Shown here piece by piece: positions 7,077 to 15,945 of a stretch of DNA of 64,000 bases. The notes below the pieces were generated by a model, which saw only the letters and a program-made list of their open reading frames with translations, ran no database searches and was not told the DNA's origin. Each line of letters opens with the position of its first letter. Position 1 is the first letter of the stretch. The position numbers and the translations under genes were made by a program. Origin of the DNA: Bacteroidales bacterium (lineage in GTDB: Bacteria > Bacteroidota > Bacteroidia > Bacteroidales > ML635J-15). The stretch covers positions 25,134-89,133 of the forward strand of contig JAFZLK010000011.1 of NCBI GenBank assembly GCA_017551515.1, read 5' to 3'.

Positions 7077-9701
7077 ATGAACTCAAAAGAGATAAGAGCT
7101 AGATTCAAGAGTTACTTCGAGAGAAACGGACACAAGATTGTGCCAAGTTCCTCGATGATTGTCAAGGGTGACCCGACCCTGATGTTTACCAATGCAGGTA
7201 TGAACCAATTTAAGGATATTTTCCTTGGCATACGCAAGCCAGAATCGCTTCGCGTTGCCGACTCGCAGAAATGTCTGCGTGTATCGGGAAAGCACAACGA
7301 CCTTGAAGATGTAGGTCACGACACCTACCATCACACCATGTTCGAAATGCTCGGTAACTGGTCATTCGGTGACTATTTCAAGGAAGATGCTATTCGTCTT
7401 GCATGGAATCTGCTTACCGAAGAATACGGAATCGACAAGAACAGACTTTATGTAACAGTTTTCGGTGGCGACCCGAAGGAAAACCTCGACATCGACCATG
7501 AAGCCGAAAACTTCTGGATGAAATATGTTCCCAAGGAGCGCATAATTTATGGTTCGAAGAAGGATAATTTCTGGGAAATGGGCGACCAAGGTCCATGCGG
7601 ACCATGCTCCGAAATTCACATCGACCTGCGCGACGATGACGAGCGTGCAAAAGTTGCAGGTGCAGAACTTGTAAACAAGGACAATCCGCAAGTAATTGAA
7701 ATATGGAACCTTGTGTTCATTCAGTACAACCGCAAGGCCGACGGCACACTTGAACCTCTGCCACAAAAGCATATCGATACAGGTATGGGCTTCGAACGTC
7801 TCTGCGCAGTGCTTCAAGGCAAGAAATCAAATTACGATACCGACATTTTCCAAACCATTATTGGTGAAATTTCAAAGATTTCGGGCAAAAAATATGGCGA
7901 GGACACCAAAACCGACATCGCTTTGCGCGTTGTTGCCGACCACCTTAGAGCAGTTTCGTTTGCTATTGCTGATGGTCAGTTGCCATCGAACAACAAGGCA
8001 GGCTATGTAATCCGCCGAATCCTGCGCCGTGCAGTACGCTACGCTTACTCTTTCCTCGACATCAAGACACCGTTCATGTACAAGTTGGTTGACACTTTGG
8101 TTGACCTCATGGGTGACTCGTTCCCCGAACTTGTATCGCAGAAGACTTTGGTTGAAAAGGTCATCAACGAGGAAGAAACAGTATTCCTGCGTACACTCGA
8201 ACGCGGTTTGCGTCTGCTCGACACCGAAATGGAAAAACTGAAATCGGAAGGCAAAACCGAAATTTCTGGTGTTCAGGCATTCTTGCTATACGACACATAC
8301 GGATTTCCACTCGACCTTACCGAACTTATCGCCCGAGAAAAAGGTTATACCGTAAACAAGCCCGATTTTGATGCCGAAATGGCAAAGCAGAAGGAACGCG
8401 CCCGCAACGCAGCAGAAGTCAACACTGACGATTGGGTTATCCTAGATGAAGCCGACTGCGAATTCACTGGCTACGACAGCCTTAAGGAAACCGCAAGCAT
8501 ATTGCGCTACCGCAAGGTCGTTCAGAAAAACGAAACTCTCTACCACATTGTATTCGACCGCTCACCGTTCTACGCCGAAAAAGGTGGTCAGGTCGGCGAC
8601 AAGGGTATAATTATCGACGGTGAGAAACGCATACCTATTATAAATACCATCGAGGAACACAATCTCCGCATCCACGTCACCAAGGAAGTTCCGCAGGACG
8701 TGAACGGCACCTTCGAAATTGCCGTCGATGCAAAACGCCGTACCGAAATCACAAACAACCACACGGCAACCCACCTTCTGCACTACGCACTGCGTTCTGT
8801 TCTCGGCACACACGTCGAGCAGAAAGGTTCGATGGTTAACGACGAGCGCCTGCGTTTCGACTTTGCCCACTTCAACAAGATGACGGCAGAGGAAATCCGC
8901 AAGACTGAAATCATCGTCAACGAGTTGATACGCCAGAACATCGTAAAGGAAGAAAACCGTTCTGCAAACATCGAGGAAGCCAAGGCTATGGGAGCAATGG
9001 CACTTTTCGGTGAAAAGTACGGCAAGGTTGTCCGTGTAATCAAGTTCGGCGACTCGATTGAACTTTGCGGTGGTACCCACGTTGCAAGCACAGGACAGAT
9101 TGGCTTCTTCAAGATAATCTCGGAAGGCGCAATCGCTGCTGGCGTTCGCCGTATCGAAGCCATAACAGGAACAGCCGCACAGGAATACATATTCAAGCAG
9201 ATTGACACCTTGAGCGAAATTTCGGCAATCTTCAACAATCCGAAGAACATTGTGGCTGGCATCGAAACTGTTGTGAACGAAAATGCCTCGCTGAAGAAGC
9301 AAGTCGAAAGCTACAGAATTGAAGAACTCAAATCGCTAAAAAAATCGCTTGTAGAAAAGGCTGAAAACCGTAACGGCACAACCTTTGTCTGCACACGCAT
9401 CGATGGTCACAGCGGAAACGACATCAAGGAAATCTGCATGCAGCTGCGTGGCGAGCTCAACAACTTTGCCTTCCTTGTCGGCAGCGTTTGCGACGACAAG
9501 CCGACTCTTGCAATAGCATTCTCCGACAATATGGTAAAGGAGAAAGGCCTCAACGCAGGAAACCTTGTCCGCGAATCGGCAAAACTTATGCTCGGTGGCG
9601 GCGGTGGACAGCCATTCCTTGCAACAGCAGGCGGCAAGGACGCATCGAAGCTCGACGACGCTATTGCTTTTGCAAAATCTGAAATAGAAAAGGTATTGTA
9701 A
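7077..9701 (+). CDS. alaS: Alanyl-tRNA synthetase
   Basis: The 874-residue length is normal for the enzyme. The N-terminal class II catalytic core starts with EIRARFKSYFERNGH and includes the GMGFERL motif 3 region. The editing domain has HTATHLLH at about residue 562 and CGGTHV at about 664, and the C-terminal domain ends with the glycine-rich LMLGGGGGQPFLATAGG. It charges tRNA(Ala) with alanine and clears Ser-tRNA(Ala). It is monocistronic with its own compound terminator. All motifs are intact. Confidence 0.98.
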   Translation: MNSKEIRARFKSYFERNGHKIVPSSSMIVKGDPTLMFTNAGMNQFKDIFLGIRKPESLRVADSQKCLRVSGKHNDLEDVGHDTYHHTMFEMLGNWSFGDYFKEDAIRLAWNLLTEEYGIDKNRLYVTVFGGDPKENLDIDHEAENFWMKYVPKERIIYGSKKDNFWEMGDQGPCGPCSEIHIDLRDDDERAKVAGAELVNKDNPQVIEIWNLVFIQYNRKADGTLEPLPQKHIDTGMGFERLCAVLQGKKSNYDTDIFQTIIGEISKISGKKYGEDTKTDIALRVVADHLRAVSFAIADGQLPSNNKAGYVIRRILRRAVRYAYSFLDIKTPFMYKLVDTLVDLMGDSFPELVSQKTLVEKVINEEETVFLRTLERGLRLLDTEMEKLKSEGKTEISGVQAFLLYDTYGFPLDLTELIAREKGYTVNKPDFDAEMAKQKERARNAAEVNTDDWVILDEADCEFTGYDSLKETASILRYRKVVQKNETLYHIVFDRSPFYAEKGGQVGDKGIIIDGEKRIPIINTIEEHNLRIHVTKEVPQDVNGTFEIAVDAKRRTEITNNHTATHLLHYALRSVLGTHVEQKGSMVNDERLRFDFAHFNKMTAEEIRKTEIIVNELIRQNIVKEENRSANIEEAKAMGAMALFGEKYGKVVRVIKFGDSIELCGGTHVASTGQIGFFKIISEGAIAAGVRRIEAITGTAAQEYIFKQIDTLSEISAIFNNPKNIVAGIETVVNENASLKKQVESYRIEELKSLKKSLVEKAENRNGTTFVCTRIDGHSGNDIKEICMQLRGELNNFAFLVGSVCDDKPTLAIAFSDNMVKEKGLNAGNLVRESAKLMLGGGGGQPFLATAGGKDASKLDDAIAFAKSEIEKVL

Positions 9702-9718
9702 AATAGACTTTACTGCAA

Positions 9719-9776
9719 CAAAATCCCCATTTCGTCATCCTGAACTTGTTTCAGGATCTGAAATGGGGATTTTTTA
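9719..9776 (+). terminator. Compound terminator of alaS with a REP-like palindrome in its loop
   Basis: The outer stem AAATCCCCATTTC/GAAATGGGGATTT is followed by T5. Its loop is the palindromic unit at 9734-9760 with CCTGAACTTGTTTCAGG, which forms a second stem. Confidence 0.8.
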
Positions 9777-9818
9777 TTTTACTATCAACATAAATGTCTG
9801 AAATAAGACAAAAATATG

Positions 9819-9826
9819 TAGATTTG
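9819..9826 (+). promoter_or_regulatory. -7 box TAGATTTG for the zinc-ribbon/TPM pair
   Basis: The TAnnTTTG match lies 85 bp before the ATG at 9912, so the transcript would have a leader of roughly 80 nt. No -33 match was seen. Confidence 0.4.
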
Positions 9827-9911
9827 CAATGTCATTATTCTCAAACTTTGTTTAACGGACTTCGCAAAGTATGAGGAAGTTACAAAAGTTGAAGTCCTCA
9901 ATATTATAAAA

Positions 9912-10979
9912 ATGGATACTACCGTATTAAAATGTCCGGGTTGTGGCTCCTCGTTGCCATACAATGCCGAAAAAGGGCTTTGGGTGTGCGAAACTTGCGG
10001 CGCAGAGTTCTCCCAAGAAGAAATTTTGAAAATGACGGAGACAAAATCCGATGCGGACATTGACATAAACAAGTCTGAATACAAAGAAGACACCACACCA
10101 GATCCCGACCAACCCGAACTCAACCTTTACCGATGCCAAAATTGTGGGGCAGAAATGGTTGCCGACCAGAATACAGCATCAACCTTCTGTGTTTACTGTG
10201 GCAGCACTGGTATTTTGAAGTCGCGTCTCGAAGGCAAATTCCGTCCGAAATATGTCATCCCGTTCTCGCAGACAAAGCAGCAGGCAATTGCCGCATACAA
10301 CGGACTTAGAAGAAGGAGATTCCTTGCTCCAAAAGAGTTCGGTAAGAGGGAAAACATTGAGAAAATTGCCGGAGTTTACATTCCATTCTGGCTTTACGAC
10401 GGACAATCGGAAGGATACGTTGAAGGCGAAAGACATGAAGTAACCAAATGGCGCGAAGGCGATTACGTATGCAAGAAAACCGACGTTTACCATGAATACC
10501 GCGAGGGAATGGAAAGTTTTGAGGATGTTCCTGCCGACGGTAGCGAAAAATTTGACGACGACCTGATGGACTCCATAGAGCCGTTCAAACTCGAAGAATT
10601 AGTACCGTTCAACTATTCATATTTGTCGGGATTTCTGGCAGAAAAATACGATGTCAGCGCAGAAGACGACGAAGAGCGTGCTAACCTTAGAATGAACAAT
10701 TCGCTGAAACAGTCGCTTACATCAACAATCAACGGCACACTTGTCTCGTCCAAAGAAGATATTAAATGCAAGATAGAATATGTCGATTACGTATTGCTAC
10801 CTGTATGGATGCTAAACACTTTTGTAAAAGGCAAACCTTACACCTTCGCAATGAACGGACAGACGGGCAAAATCGTCGGCGATATTCCTATTGACAAATT
10901 AAAATCGTTTTTGTTCTTTTTGGGTATGGCTGTAGTTGGATTCGGAATTGCAGCATTATTCGCATGGCTGATTGATTAA
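9912..10979 (+). CDS. Zinc-ribbon protein with C-terminal membrane anchor
   Basis: The 355-residue product has two zinc ribbons: CPGCG...CETCG at residues 8-32 and CQNCG...CVYCG at about 76-99. The large middle domain has VYIPFWLYDG and VDYVLLPVWML, motifs found in Bacillota and Bacteroidota proteins often mislabelled as PriA-like. A transmembrane helix occupies about residues 330-352. No helicase motif is present. The TPM-domain gene follows 20 bp downstream; this pairing suggests a shared envelope role, but the function is unknown. Confidence 0.75.
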   Translation: MDTTVLKCPGCGSSLPYNAEKGLWVCETCGAEFSQEEILKMTETKSDADIDINKSEYKEDTTPDPDQPELNLYRCQNCGAEMVADQNTASTFCVYCGSTGILKSRLEGKFRPKYVIPFSQTKQQAIAAYNGLRRRRFLAPKEFGKRENIEKIAGVYIPFWLYDGQSEGYVEGERHEVTKWREGDYVCKKTDVYHEYREGMESFEDVPADGSEKFDDDLMDSIEPFKLEELVPFNYSYLSGFLAEKYDVSAEDDEERANLRMNNSLKQSLTSTINGTLVSSKEDIKCKIEYVDYVLLPVWMLNTFVKGKPYTFAMNGQTGKIVGDIPIDKLKSFLFFLGMAVVGFGIAALFAWLID

Positions 10980-10983
10980 AATA

Positions 10984-10990
10984 AAGGAGG
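10984..10990 (+). promoter_or_regulatory. Strong Shine-Dalgarno AAGGAGG
   Basis: A perfect AAGGAGG lies 9 bp before the ATG of the TPM gene. It is conspicuous because most genes in this window have no recognisable Shine-Dalgarno sequence. Confidence 0.7.
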
Positions 10991-10999
10991 ATAGTCAAA

Positions 11000-11836
11000 A
11001 TGAAAAATATATTTTCAATTATACTGCTTCTTGTCGTTTGTTTAAGCGGATTTGCACAAAACGACAAATATTCAATCGGAGAAAGAACAGCAGAAGATTT
11101 GCATGTAAAAAAGTTCCAAGTAACGGAGGCTAACATTGAATACGTTCTTACAACGCCTTACGTCGACACATCGTACAAGATTTACGATTATGCGGAACTT
11201 TTGACCGAAACACAACGCAATGCAATCAAGCAGCGTTGCCGTGAATTCATGAAAAACACAGGTCTTGACATCGCAATTGTAACCTTGAACGAAAATCCCA
11301 AACCATCGTTCAACGACTACGCTCCATCTGATGTATATATTCAGGATTTCTACGATTACAACGATTTCAAGGAAGACGGCGTAATGCTTATTATCGACAA
11401 ATTCTACGATAAAAACCGCTATTACGATGCAGGACTTGCCGCTGACATGACTCTGCTTGGCGACAGGGTTGAAAACTATGCCGACCACATGAAACCGCTA
11501 TATCAAGACGGCGATTATTATGGTGAAATAATGTGGTTTATCGACGAAACAGAAGCCGTTTACCTATACGAGATTTCGTTCCCGAAATGGAAATGCCTCA
11601 TATTTGCATTGCTTTTTGCATGGATTATCTGGGGACTTCACCGCAAAAAATACAAACTAGTATTTAAAGCCACCAGCGCTGACGACTACAAGAAGCAAGG
11701 TTCATTCAAATTGACAAAAAAAAGCACCCAATTTGTAAGAACGTTCACAACAAGAACCTACTCGCCCAAGAGTAGCGGCAGTGGCAGCAGCGGTCACGGT
11801 TCGTCGGGCGGCAGTCATTCTGGCGGAGGCTTCTAA
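11000..11836 (+). CDS. TPM-domain (YgcG-like) membrane protein
   Basis: The 278-residue product has a signal peptide ending near SGFAQ, then a TPM domain (about residues 55-185) opening with IYDYAELLTETQRNAI. A transmembrane helix lies at about 195-212, followed by a basic linker and a Gly/Ser/His tail ending GGSHSGGGF. This order is that of the YgcG/TPM family; some TPM domains have phosphatase activity and others help assemble photosystem II, but the role of bacterial YgcG proteins is unclear. It is the second gene of a pair with the zinc-ribbon protein. Confidence 0.85.
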   Translation: MKNIFSIILLLVVCLSGFAQNDKYSIGERTAEDLHVKKFQVTEANIEYVLTTPYVDTSYKIYDYAELLTETQRNAIKQRCREFMKNTGLDIAIVTLNENPKPSFNDYAPSDVYIQDFYDYNDFKEDGVMLIIDKFYDKNRYYDAGLAADMTLLGDRVENYADHMKPLYQDGDYYGEIMWFIDETEAVYLYEISFPKWKCLIFALLFAWIIWGLHRKKYKLVFKATSADDYKKQGSFKLTKKSTQFVRTFTTRTYSPKSSGSGSSGHGSSGGSHSGGGF

Positions 11837-11843
11837 AAACAAA

Positions 11844-11878
11844 AAAATACCCTATTCGTGGAATAAGGTATTTTTTTG
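11844..11878 (+). terminator. Rho-independent terminator after the TPM gene
   Basis: AAATACC...ATTC pairs with GAAT...GGTATTT and runs into T7. Confidence 0.75.
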
Positions 11879-11894
11879 TTCGTTACATAGGAAA

Positions 11895-12512
11895 CTATTT
11901 CAAAAAATTAGTAGCAACCCTCTCCTCTTTTTCGGGCAAACCATACTTTTCCTTGCCAAGCGCTATGCTCTTTATAAGGAATGACATGTTTTTTGCCAAT
12001 GTGCGCATTGTCTGCAAGCCTTCTGCATCCTTTTCGGCTTCACCGGGCAAACGTCCGTGAACGCTATTCCAATACTGGCTCGATGCAATAGGCATTCCCG
12101 CTATTGTAAAATATTTGTTCAACTCATCGAATGTCGATGACAAACCACCACGCCGAGCCACGACAACGCTTGCACCAACCTTCATGGTCTTGTCGAAATT
12201 TGTGCTATAAAACAGCCTGTCGAGAAAAGCCACAAGCGTAGCATTCGCCGATGCGTAATAAACAGGACTTCCGACCACGATACCATCGCACTCAGCAAAC
12301 TTGGGAGCGACTTCGTTAACTATATCATCAAATGTACACTTGCCAGTTGTAGCACACGAACCACAAGCCACGCAACCTCTAATCGGCAGATTTCCAACTT
12401 GAATATATTCTGTTTCAATGCCATTTTCAGCAAAAACCTTTTCCGTTTCGTGCAAGGCAATGGCAGTGTTTCCATTTGCACGAGGACTTCCATTGATAAG
12501 TAAAACTTTCAT
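11895..12512 (-). CDS. Flavodoxin-like NAD(P)H:FMN-dependent reductase
   Basis: From ATG 12512 the product has 205 residues. It begins MKVLLINGSPRANGNT, the FMN-phosphate loop of the flavodoxin-like reductase family, and has the flavin-contacting GSPVYYASANATL. A cysteine cluster, GCVACGSCATTGKC, at about residues 46-60 is typical of the iron-sulfur flavoprotein-like branch and could bind a cluster or form redox disulfides. It probably reduces quinones or other small acceptors in the cytosol. A start at 12569 adds an unlikely leader. It is transcribed alone, convergent with the TPM gene. Confidence 0.85.
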   Translation of the reverse strand: MKVLLINGSPRANGNTAIALHETEKVFAENGIETEYIQVGNLPIRGCVACGSCATTGKCTFDDIVNEVAPKFAECDGIVVGSPVYYASANATLVAFLDRLFYSTNFDKTMKVGASVVVARRGGLSSTFDELNKYFTIAGMPIASSQYWNSVHGRLPGEAEKDAEGLQTMRTLAKNMSFLIKSIALGKEKYGLPEKEERVATNFLK

Positions 12513-12606
12513 CTCCAACAATTTTTCACAAAGATACGACAAAAATGCATGAATTTCCAGAGAAAACATTTTTTCAACAGAAAGTTTTTTGTTACAAAAT
12601 ATTCAA

Positions 12607-12614
12607 TATCTTTG
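12607..12614 (+). promoter_or_regulatory. -7 box TATCTTTG of the amidase gene
   Basis: The match ends 22 bp before the ATG at 12637. A TTTG at 12588-12591 is only 15 bp upstream, so the -33 element is uncertain. Confidence 0.6.
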
Positions 12615-12636
12615 TATGTTACAAATTGTTTAGACA

Positions 12637-15600
12637 ATGAAAAAGGCATTATTCACATTTATAATTACTGCGATAACATTGGCATCATTCGCACAGGTGA
12701 ACTACAAGACCATAAAGACACATTCCGAAAAAGGCACAACGCTCGTTCGCATTGAAATTGACGAACCATTGATACAAAATGCAGATGGTGCATACGGATT
12801 CCGCATGAAGGCTCCGATTCCTTTCTCATCGTTTGCAATTGGTTTTGATGCAACCGACCGCACGGCTCCAGAAGGACATTTCATTGTTTACTACCGCACA
12901 TCACAGGGCGAAAAATGGACAAACTGGCAGGACGACCACGGATATTTCCGTCCCGAAGACATAGAACCGGACATTTTCTACACCGATCTGCTCTTCGGAT
13001 TCAACTTTAATATGCACGATTCCATTGAATTTCTAATATTTCCACCAGTAAATGTGCAACTTACAAAAATTGAACTTGTATTTCAGGACATAACATCCGA
13101 AAACGAAAAAGCGGCAAACCAGACTACACATGTCAACGCTACCCGCGATGGTAACTGCCTCGAATTTCCAGAATATGTTCCCCGCTCATCGTGGTGCGGA
13201 AGCTATACCGAATGTCACACCCCGACCTACTCGCCGACTAACATAACACCAACCCACACGATTATACATCACGGCGCAAGTCCATATTCGTACACAGATG
13301 GAGCGGCTGTTGTGCGCTCATACTGGAACTACCATGTCAACAGCAACGGCTGGGAAGACATTGGCTACAACTACCTTTTCGACAAATATGGCAATATGTT
13401 CCAAGGTCGTCACAATCCCAACTTGCCAACTACCGATGTAAAAGGAGCTCACGCCGGCTATTGCAACTCCAAGTCAATAGGACTTAACTTCATAGGTCAC
13501 TCCGACACACTTGCAACCGCACCAACAGCAGTCCAACTTGAAATATGCTGGGATATGCTTGCATGGTGGTACGACTACAAGGAACTCGACCCGACTTCAT
13601 CGGCAGACATTACCAACCAAGCAGGGCAATTCACATTCAGTCGCTACCGCATTTCGGGACACCGCGATGTAAACCAGACAGCAACAGGATCACTCGGCAC
13701 AACCTGCCCTGGCGAAACGCTATACGCAATGCTCCCTAATTTCCGCGTTCAAGTTGCCCGTAAAATGAACGACTGCGGATGGAACATTGTTCTGCCTGAA
13801 GAAGATACCATTCCACCAACAACCGAAATCACTGCCAATGAATGGAACAACAGCAATTTCAATGTTTCATTCAGCGACAGAAGCAGCACAAGCAAGGCGT
13901 TCTACCAGATTCTCGACAAGGAAGATGGCAAATGGACGACCAACACCTCGCGCGGAACACTTTACGAACCATTTGACGAGCAGACAATTCCAGAAAATTG
14001 GACAAATGCCAACGGCACTTGGACGATGAACTCAGGTTCAATATTACAAAGCGACGAAACCATCACTAGTAGCAACTTGCACTGCGCATTGCATCAAGAA
14101 AGTGGCTACACATACCTATACCATGTCAAAATGAAAATCACAGGAGAAGGCTCGAATCGTCGCTCAGGATTCTACTTCTTCACCGACAATGCCGAACGAC
14201 AGAACGGATACATGCTTTTCATCCGTGCCGACAACAATACAGCACAGCTTTACAAATATGTTAATGGCTCGTATTCGGAGAATGGCGGAACATATACTTC
14301 GCTATCCTACACGATAAATGCAGGTCAGTGGTACGACATAAAGATTATTTTCGACAGCAATACTGGCAAAATTACTTGCTATGTGGATGACATAATTGCA
14401 GTTACGCTCAACGACGACAATCCGTTCTCTTCTGGAGACTGCTTCTCGTTGCGCACAGCAGGTTGTCAGACCGAATACAAGGACCTTTATGTAACCCGTT
14501 CGCGCGATGTAAGTTCCGACATTACAGCAACTATAGGCGAAAACGGTGACATTCGCACCGAAAGCGCAAATGGAAGCATAGCAGGACGAATCAGAACCAT
14601 AATGCTTGGCAACAACGGAATGTGGTCTGACTACTACGAAAATGATGTAAAAGTTGACTGGACGGACCCCGAAACCGAAATCAGCACCGACAGCGAAAAT
14701 ACTGACACCGACTTTGTAGTGCAGTTCGATGACACAGACAACAACTTTGTTGCGGAACGCTTCTACAATGTAAAATCGTTCAACGGAGAAGACTGGGTTG
14801 CTACAAACGCCAACGGCTTCGCCAACAGCGACTTCGACAGGGTTATCGGTGATGAATGGACAAGCGTAGCCGGTTCGTGGAGCATAAGCGATGGACATCT
14901 AATCCAGACAGAAACCGCAACTTCCAACCTATACGCAACCGTTGACCAGACATTGGCAGACAAATACATGTACGAATTTGATTTCATGTTGTCGGATGGT
15001 TCTACCAACCAACGCATTGGTCTGCATTACATGAGCACCAATGGAGAAACCGAAAACCACGGCAACGGGTATTTCATCTATTTCCGACTGTCAACAAGTT
15101 CGTCAAGAGTTGAGTTCTACAGGGTTGAAAACGATGTTTATTCGCAAGACAACTGCATCGACTTGCCATTAAATACAAACAACTGGCACAATGTAAAGTT
15201 GATTTATGACCGTACAAACGGCAAGAGTTCAATATACTACGATTACAAGTACTACGGTTCATATACAGCCAACGACTTCTTTACAGAAGGCAACATTATA
15301 GCATTGCGAAACGGCGGAGCAACTGCTCACATCGACAATTTCAGAATTTATCGTTCTCGTGGAAACTCGGCAACAATAACAGTTGGCGAAAACGGAGACA
15401 TTCCTAGCATAACGACTGATGAAAACGATGAATTTGCAACAATAACATCAATAGCAATCGACTCGGCACAGAATATCGCAGTGCATTACTATTCAGTTGC
15501 TCACGATTCGACGACCGTTAGCATCGCTTCTGAACGCATCAACGGAATCGCCCTCTACCCCACTCCAAACGATGGAAATTTCACTATCAACATTGACAAG

Positions 15601-15762
15601 AAATTTATTGGCAAGCAACTTACAATCAGCGATATAAACGGAAGAATCGTGTTTGCTAGCAAAATTGATGATGAAAATACAGAGATTTCCCTTGGCAAAA
15701 TTTCTGCAGGAATTTACATTGCATGGATTGGAGAAAACAGGATTAAGTTCGTCGTTGAATAA
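12637..15762 (+). CDS. Secreted N-acetylmuramoyl-L-alanine amidase with T9SS sorting domain
   Basis: The 1041-residue protein has a signal peptide (ending ITLASFAQ), a beta-rich N-terminal region, and a PGRP/Amidase_2 domain at about residues 205-370. Zinc ligands are in IIHHGAS, ISGHRDVNQ and TTCPGE. Two similar LamG-like modules follow at about 445-625 and 725-910, each beginning with an FD...W pattern and ending near an ENGDI segment. The last 75 residues (ALYPTPNDGNFTI...GIYIAWIGENRIKFVV) are a typical T9SS type A sorting domain, so the protein should be exported and surface-attached or released. It would hydrolyse peptidoglycan, plausibly that of competitors or prey. Confidence 0.9.
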   Translation: MKKALFTFIITAITLASFAQVNYKTIKTHSEKGTTLVRIEIDEPLIQNADGAYGFRMKAPIPFSSFAIGFDATDRTAPEGHFIVYYRTSQGEKWTNWQDDHGYFRPEDIEPDIFYTDLLFGFNFNMHDSIEFLIFPPVNVQLTKIELVFQDITSENEKAANQTTHVNATRDGNCLEFPEYVPRSSWCGSYTECHTPTYSPTNITPTHTIIHHGASPYSYTDGAAVVRSYWNYHVNSNGWEDIGYNYLFDKYGNMFQGRHNPNLPTTDVKGAHAGYCNSKSIGLNFIGHSDTLATAPTAVQLEICWDMLAWWYDYKELDPTSSADITNQAGQFTFSRYRISGHRDVNQTATGSLGTTCPGETLYAMLPNFRVQVARKMNDCGWNIVLPEEDTIPPTTEITANEWNNSNFNVSFSDRSSTSKAFYQILDKEDGKWTTNTSRGTLYEPFDEQTIPENWTNANGTWTMNSGSILQSDETITSSNLHCALHQESGYTYLYHVKMKITGEGSNRRSGFYFFTDNAERQNGYMLFIRADNNTAQLYKYVNGSYSENGGTYTSLSYTINAGQWYDIKIIFDSNTGKITCYVDDIIAVTLNDDNPFSSGDCFSLRTAGCQTEYKDLYVTRSRDVSSDITATIGENGDIRTESANGSIAGRIRTIMLGNNGMWSDYYENDVKVDWTDPETEISTDSENTDTDFVVQFDDTDNNFVAERFYNVKSFNGEDWVATNANGFANSDFDRVIGDEWTSVAGSWSISDGHLIQTETATSNLYATVDQTLADKYMYEFDFMLSDGSTNQRIGLHYMSTNGETENHGNGYFIYFRLSTSSSRVEFYRVENDVYSQDNCIDLPLNTNNWHNVKLIYDRTNGKSSIYYDYKYYGSYTANDFFTEGNIIALRNGGATAHIDNFRIYRSRGNSATITVGENGDIPSITTDENDEFATITSIAIDSAQNIAVHYYSVAHDSTTVSIASERINGIALYPTPNDGNFTINIDKKFIGKQLTISDINGRIVFASKIDDENTEISLGKISAGIYIAWIGENRIKFVVE

Positions 15763-15830
15763 ATGTCGTGCCTCCGCGTAATACTGGCAATAATACGAAA
15801 CCAGTTTTGCAACATTACAATTATAAAACA

Positions 15831-15917
15831 ACAGCAGCCGACCATAGCCGACTGCTGTAAATATTTTCGCATTGAAAATGCTGATATTCAAACGTGTCGG
15901 AGTGCAAATCCGACACG
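15831..15917. repeat. Two intergenic palindromes
   Basis: ACAGCAG (15831-15837) pairs with CTGCTGT (15852-15858), and CGTGTCGGA (15893-15901) pairs perfectly with TCCGACACG (15909-15917) around a 7-bp loop. They lie between convergent genes, where they could terminate transcription on either strand, but neither has a long T run. The second looks like a dispersed Bacteroidota palindrome. Confidence 0.65.
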
Positions 15918-15945
15918 ACAAGGATTTGTAACTTTTTGAAAAAAA

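Noticed and set aside
8562..9302. 246-residue minus-strand frame
   Set aside because: It is antisense to the editing domain of alaS.
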